Below, piece by piece: positions 57,698 to 62,000 of a DNA stretch of 62,000 nucleotides. The stretch spans positions 927,118-989,117 of the forward strand of contig MNCI01006062.1 in the NCBI GenBank assembly GCA_015680685.1, in the 5' to 3' direction. The position numbers were made by a program, and so were the translations under genes. Below the pieces are notes generated by a model. The model made no database searches and was not told the DNA's origin. It saw only the letters and a list, made by a program, of their open reading frames with translations. Within the stretch, counting starts at the first letter, position 1, and every line of letters starts with the position of its first letter. Source of the DNA: Gnetum montanum (taxonomy: Eukaryota > Streptophyta > Gnetopsida > Gnetales > Gnetaceae).

Positions 57698-58381
57698 NNN
57701 NNNNNNNNNNNNNNNNNNNNNNNNNNNNNNNNNNNNNNNNNNNNNNNNNNNNNNNNNNNNNNNNNNNNNNNNNNNNNNNNNNNNNNNNNNNNNNNNNNNN
57801 NNNNNNNNNNNNNNNNNNNNNNNNNNNNNNNNNNNNNNNNNNNNNNNNNNNNNNNNNNNNNNNNNNNNNNNNNNNNNNNNNNNNNNNNNNNNNNNNNNNN
57901 NNNNNNNNNNNNNNNNNNNNNNNNNNNNNNNNNNNNNNNNNNNNNNNNNNNNNNNNNNNNNNNNNNNNNNNNNNNNNNNNNNNNNNNNNNNNNNNNNNNN
58001 NNNNNNNNNNNNNNNNNNNNNNNNNNNNNNNNNNNNNNNNNNNNNNNNNNNNNNNNNNNNNNNNNNNNNNNNNNNNNNNNNNNNNNNNNNNNNNNNNNNN
58101 NNNNNNNNNNNNNNNNNNNNNNNNNNNNNNNNNNNNNNNNNNNNNNNNNNNNNNNNNNNNNNNNNNNNNNNNNNNNNNNNNNNNNNNNNNNNNNNNNNNN
58201 NNNNNNNNNNNNNNNNNNNNNNNNNNNNNNNNNNNNNNNNNNNNNNNNNNNNNNNNNNNNNNNNNNNNNNNNNNNNNNNNNNNNNNNNNNNNNNNNNNNN
58301 NNNNNNNNNNNNNNNNNNNNNNNNNNNNNNNNNNNNNNNNNNNNNNNNNNNNNNNNNNNNNNNNNNNNNNNNNNNNNNNNN
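57698..58381. other. Assembly gap (684 N)
   Basis: Run of N. The sequence just after it resembles the region next to the polypurine tract in B and C, so the gap probably contains the 3' LTR of E. Confidence 1.
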
Positions 58382-58681
58382 AAAATGAGGAACAAGTTCC
58401 TTACAGAATATTGGATAGGTATGAGATTATTGACTAACATACAAACTGACTCAAATGGAACAATAGACTCTAAGTGCCCAAGTGTATAGAGATACAACTT
58501 TTACAAAATTGGATGTTCATGAGAAGACAAGTAAACACCTTGGAGAACATTGACATCCAACACCTCTTGGAAGCTGAAGAATGAGAGAGGAAAGATCCAA
58601 TAATCATGAATGATCCTTATTGTGTGGTACTATTGCATCATCCTTGGTGAAGATAGTCTTGCTTCCAGTCCATGCTTCCCA

Positions 58682-58741
58682 CTGTAATCACAACAAAATC
58701 ATGAATTAGTATGCAATGTGTAACACATAGTGGTTAAATGC
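58682..58741 (-). other. Mini-intron (60 nt), element E
   Basis: Donor CAAG|GCATTT (GC instead of GT), branch-like TACTAATTC, acceptor TTGTGATTACAG. The downstream ORF2 start is lost, yet intron length and sites persist. Confidence 0.5.
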
Positions 58742-59559
58742 CTTGTCTCATTGATGGTTACACTCAGCTAGGTTATGATTGTGGTAGATTAATTCCTTTA
58801 GTAGTGTTAGTGAGAAGGCTGACAAATAGGGTTAAATAAATAAGCAATCCATTAAATTTGAAAAAGTTTCACACAAGGAAATATTTGAAGAAGGTGTAAG
58901 AATTTACAACAATAAAAAGGAAAGTTCACTAAAAAAAGTTGTGAATATGTGCACAATTGCATATCATTAATAGGGTAGACAAAAAGAATTTGATTACAAG
59001 AGTGTCTAAGGGTAAAGAACTTAACTAACCCAACCAAAAGATATGCAAGTGGGTCCTCCCCAAAGTAGTCACAAGCCTTTTATGCCCTTGCATAACTTCA
59101 AACCAAAGAGTCTATGAGCTCCATGGATGATTAATGGTTATAGAAGGCTAAGTACAAAAACCTGAAAGTAACTAACTAAGAATTCCAACACATCAAACCA
59201 AGACATCGAATTAAGAACATGAAATTGGCAATGAGGTAAAACATGGAATGCATAGATGGATGAGAGAGAGTGGAATGGAGTTCTTGATTAAGGTCACATG
59301 AATCCCCTTGTGGATTTTGTGGTTAAATGAATTGATAGAATCCATCCTTGGTCCAACCCAAAACCAACCACATTCAATGACCTTGCATTGACATTCTAAG
59401 ACCAATCCATCCCCTAAGACATAAGAGTGCTCCCACAAAACAACCACAATTTCTTATTAAAGAAGAAAAAGAGAAGTAGGACGCAAGGAAGGGCCTTAGT
59501 TAGAGAAGACCTCAGCCATGGGTAACATGTCTTTCTAGTCCCATAACCAATGGTTGTAG

Positions 59560-59905
59560 CCCATTTATTGTGTCTAAGGGGTGTGCTTTGAATTTCCATC
59601 AGTTTTTTTGTTTTCGAAATGGGAACCATACCACACAAAGACACATGCATTTATTTTGTCCAAGGGGTGTGCTTTGAATCCTTATCTTTTTTTGTTTTTA
59701 TTTTCTTTTTTATTTTTTTTATGAGAACCACACCATGCAAGGACACATGCATTTATTTTGTCCAAGGGGTGTGCTTTGAATTCTCATCATTTTTTTTATG
59801 TGAACCACATCATGCAAGGACACATGCATTTATTTTTTCCAAGGGATGTGCTTTTAATTCTCATCATTTTTTTATGAGAACCACACCATGCAAGGACTTA
59901 TTCAA
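59560..59905. repeat. Tandem repeat, about four units of 76-100 bp, in element E
   Basis: Unit: GAACCACACCATGCAAGGAC, ACATGCATTTATTTTGTCCA, AGGGGTGTGCTTTGAATTCT, then CATCATTTTTTTATG. Units start near 59622, 59719, 59800 and 59877, with a partial one before. F has two copies (reverse sense, 11480-11665), C one. Confidence 0.85.
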
Positions 59906-60479
59906 CTTCCTTTTATTGGTGGACATGGAATGGTAAGAAATTCATGAAAACACACATGCTCCCAAGCAAACAAAAAGGCACAAAGAATACTAAATCCCCT
60001 TAAGGCCACACCATGTTCAAACCTTTGAATCCTTTCCAATTATAGAAACTACCAAAGTCACAAATTTATTAAAGTTTTATTAATGAAAAAGGGATTGCAT
60101 GTTTCCAAAACAAAGAAAACCATGGAGTTTATGGATGGGTGGATGTCGTGGGTTCATTGCCTATTGCATGAAAAAGAAACCATGTCCTCATCATCAGTAA
60201 CAAAATTCAAAGCCAGAAACTAGACACCAACAATCAAATAATAGAAATAGTACATACCACCATCAATCAATGCATTACCACTGTACCTGGCACTTATTAA
60301 CAAAAAGTTAGAAAATCACACCAAAATAAAAGAAGGTGTAAAATATTCAAGAAATAGCAAATATACTAACGATGGTGTAAAAAAAATTAGAAAGATTAAT
60401 AACATGAAAACAAAAAAGATGTAAAATAAATGATGTGTAAAACAAAAAGATGAAAAACACTTAAGAATCCTTAAGACTA

Positions 60480-62000
60480 GAATGGGCAATAATCCCCATG
60501 ACTAAACATTTTCCTATGACAAGGATTAATAAGTGAATAAATAGGATTCATGCATGTATAAAATGTTGGGAACCTTTAATACTCTAGCCATTGGCTCTAT
60601 TAGTGGCATGGTGGCTGGGTAGAAAAATTGTTGGTCACAACCTGATTGTTATATGTATGATGGTTCAATATATGAGGTGTGTTAAAATTATGGATGATTG
60701 ACCCACTATTACATCCTTGAGTATGAGATGATATGCATGGATTCATTTGTCTCCCCACATTTGTAGATTCATTAGTTGGATGTTGGATTGGAGTACAAAT
60801 AAATGGTGGTACTTGTGTATGGTCAGAGGACATTATTTTAGATAAGGAAGGTGGTGCACCAAGTTGGCCTTATGTTGGCTTGGTTGATGCGGTGGGTCCA
60901 TGCGTAGTTTGCATCAGCTTACAACCTTTCCTCTAGAAGGGATTTTTTTGGTGTTGCAACTAGGACCCACTAGTGTCAATGTGTCTATGCACATTTGCAG
61001 CACAAGTGGCACTCATTCATTGATATTGTCGTGTGAAACCTTCTTGTGTCCTTGGTGGTGACATATAAGGAGGTGGATGATGAGAATATTGAGGGTAAGC
61101 TAAATGGTCAAAAGTATGAGGTGGTGATCCTTTAGGTGATTTGATGTATTGATGATACTCAAGAGAGTGGTAGTGGCAATTTGAAGTGGAGGATGTAGAA
61201 ATAGTTGGAGAAATAGGGTGTTGAATATAATAGCCATGCGGTTTCAGTGGATATGGCTGATTTGGTGGTGGCCTCCCCCAAGATTGCAATTGTTGCCATT
61301 ATGATTGATGGCTTTGTTGAGGCTAGTAATAAGTCCCCCTAGGATGGTACAATTTATTGTGGGACTATCTATAATTACCTTGTGGGAGAGGAAATCTCTC
61401 GAGCATGTGCCTTCGCACAAACTTCGGATTTAAGGCATCTACCCAATACTCCTGTAGATGTAACAAGACTAAGCAATGGACCTTTAGATGATCATATATG
61501 TTGATGTCACATCCTATCTTCAGGTATGGTTGAGTCTATGGCCTCACTTTCTTTAGCCATGTTTCCCTTTTGCCAAAAATTATTCTTAGCAATTTCTTGA
61601 TTCTGTATCCTCAATTTATTATGATCGCCTAGCTTGTGTTGCATGATCTTCTTCAAAACCATCTCAATAAGAGTTGTGACATTTTCATTTATCCATTTGG
61701 ACATCCTATTACACTTTGCTTCTAGATCATTGATAGACTCCTTCATTGGCAAGGTTTGTTATGGGATCACCTTATCAAGAGTGGTTTCATTTTCCTTATC
61801 ATAAATTTGGACCTCCTTCGATTGAAGAGTTGGATCCTAATGAGATTTCTTAACATTCTTCCATTTGTACATCTCTCCTTCTTTTGCCATATGCTTTATT
61901 ATCTCTTTGATCTAATGGGCTTGAAGCTCATATAATTTCCCTGGGGCATACATCCCAAGATTTGTCCTTATTTCATTGCAAAGCCCATCTATGATGTGGT
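60480..62000 (-). pseudogene. gag: gag of element E, pol-less type, incomplete
   Basis: Frame ends FSHGDYCPF-stop at about 60480, as in B. The tail has RQMNPCISSHTQGCNSGSII and, further up, HPISPTISTSSTSNCHYHSL and HPPPYMSPPRTQ (60600-61290). The zinc-knuckle position (about 61500) has lost cysteines (CDINIYDHLKVHC). A helical segment at 61507-61752 (MPMKESINDLEAKCNRMSKW) matches the region before the knuckle in F. The capsid core lies beyond the window. Stops and frame changes present. Confidence 0.65.

Larger units (their letters stand above)
58382..62000 (-). mobile_element. Element E, partial gag-only Athila-like element
   Basis: Minus strand, continues past the window. Order: remnant of the ORF2 end (58382-58600), mini-intron, shortened leader, non-coding region with tandem repeat, ORF-end polypurine-like block (60480-60500), gag. 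ORF2 is reduced to about 300 bp and pol is absent: the gag tail starts directly after the polypurine-like block, as in B. Confidence 0.75.

Noticed and set aside
57580-58497. Open frames of 238 and 305 codons across the second N run
   Set aside because: Same artefact.
59619-59936. 105-codon plus-strand frame
   Set aside because: It is the translation of the tandem repeat of element E, antisense to the element.

Overview
The window is plant nuclear DNA from a species with a large, repeat-rich genome. Plant affinity rests on Athila-type Ty3/gypsy retroelements primed by tRNA-Asp, on plant gene relics (an exosome RRP45 copy and a TRAF1-type MATH domain), and on stop codons that look like decay by cytosine methylation. 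A gymnosperm or another giant-genome seed plant would fit, but the sequence does not settle the species. I see no prokaryotic genes, rRNA, tRNA or CRISPR. Nearly all coding sequence is broken.

The layout is a stack of nested LTR retrotransposons of one superfamily, named A to F here. A (1 to about 2640, minus) is a decayed copy cut by the window start. F (3666-17077, plus) is complete, 13.4 kb, with 5-bp target-site duplications CCCTC. A candidate broken plant gene on the minus strand (17107-19073) follows. D (from 21880, minus) is old. B (22225-30832, minus, 8.6 kb, duplications CCAAG) sits inside the 3' LTR of D. C (38835-52150, minus, 13.3 kb) lies further right, after a field of repeats of roughly 200 bp (37385-38650). 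Between 54283 and 57600 are an LTR fragment, the RRP45 copy, the MATH fragment and a promoter-like segment. E (58382 to the window end, minus) is a gag-only element. There are two runs of N (28841-29771 and 57698-58381) and two single-N joints flanked by duplicated sequence.

The full element plan is LTR, tRNA-Asp primer site, gag, protease, reverse transcriptase/RNase H, integrase, a long non-coding stretch, a second promoter, a tiny intron, and ORF2 ending at the polypurine tract. ORF2 is about 930 codons: an N-terminal domain resembling the 'putative plant transposon protein' family (PF20167 type) and a long coiled coil. F and C keep recognisable pol. B and E (probably also A) lack pol and join gag to the last codons of pol. 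A and E lack most of ORF2.

The most interesting signal is the apparatus in front of ORF2. In F, B, D, C and (decayed) A, an internal promoter-like block carries the same short motif array as the U3 of that element's own LTR, although the motif differs between subfamilies. In F, B, C, D and E a 54-63 nt intron-like segment with donor, branch-point and acceptor motifs ends exactly where ORF2 begins. Together they suggest that ORF2 is expressed from its own spliced transcript. All numbers here were read by eye from the sequence; no alignment or database search was run.
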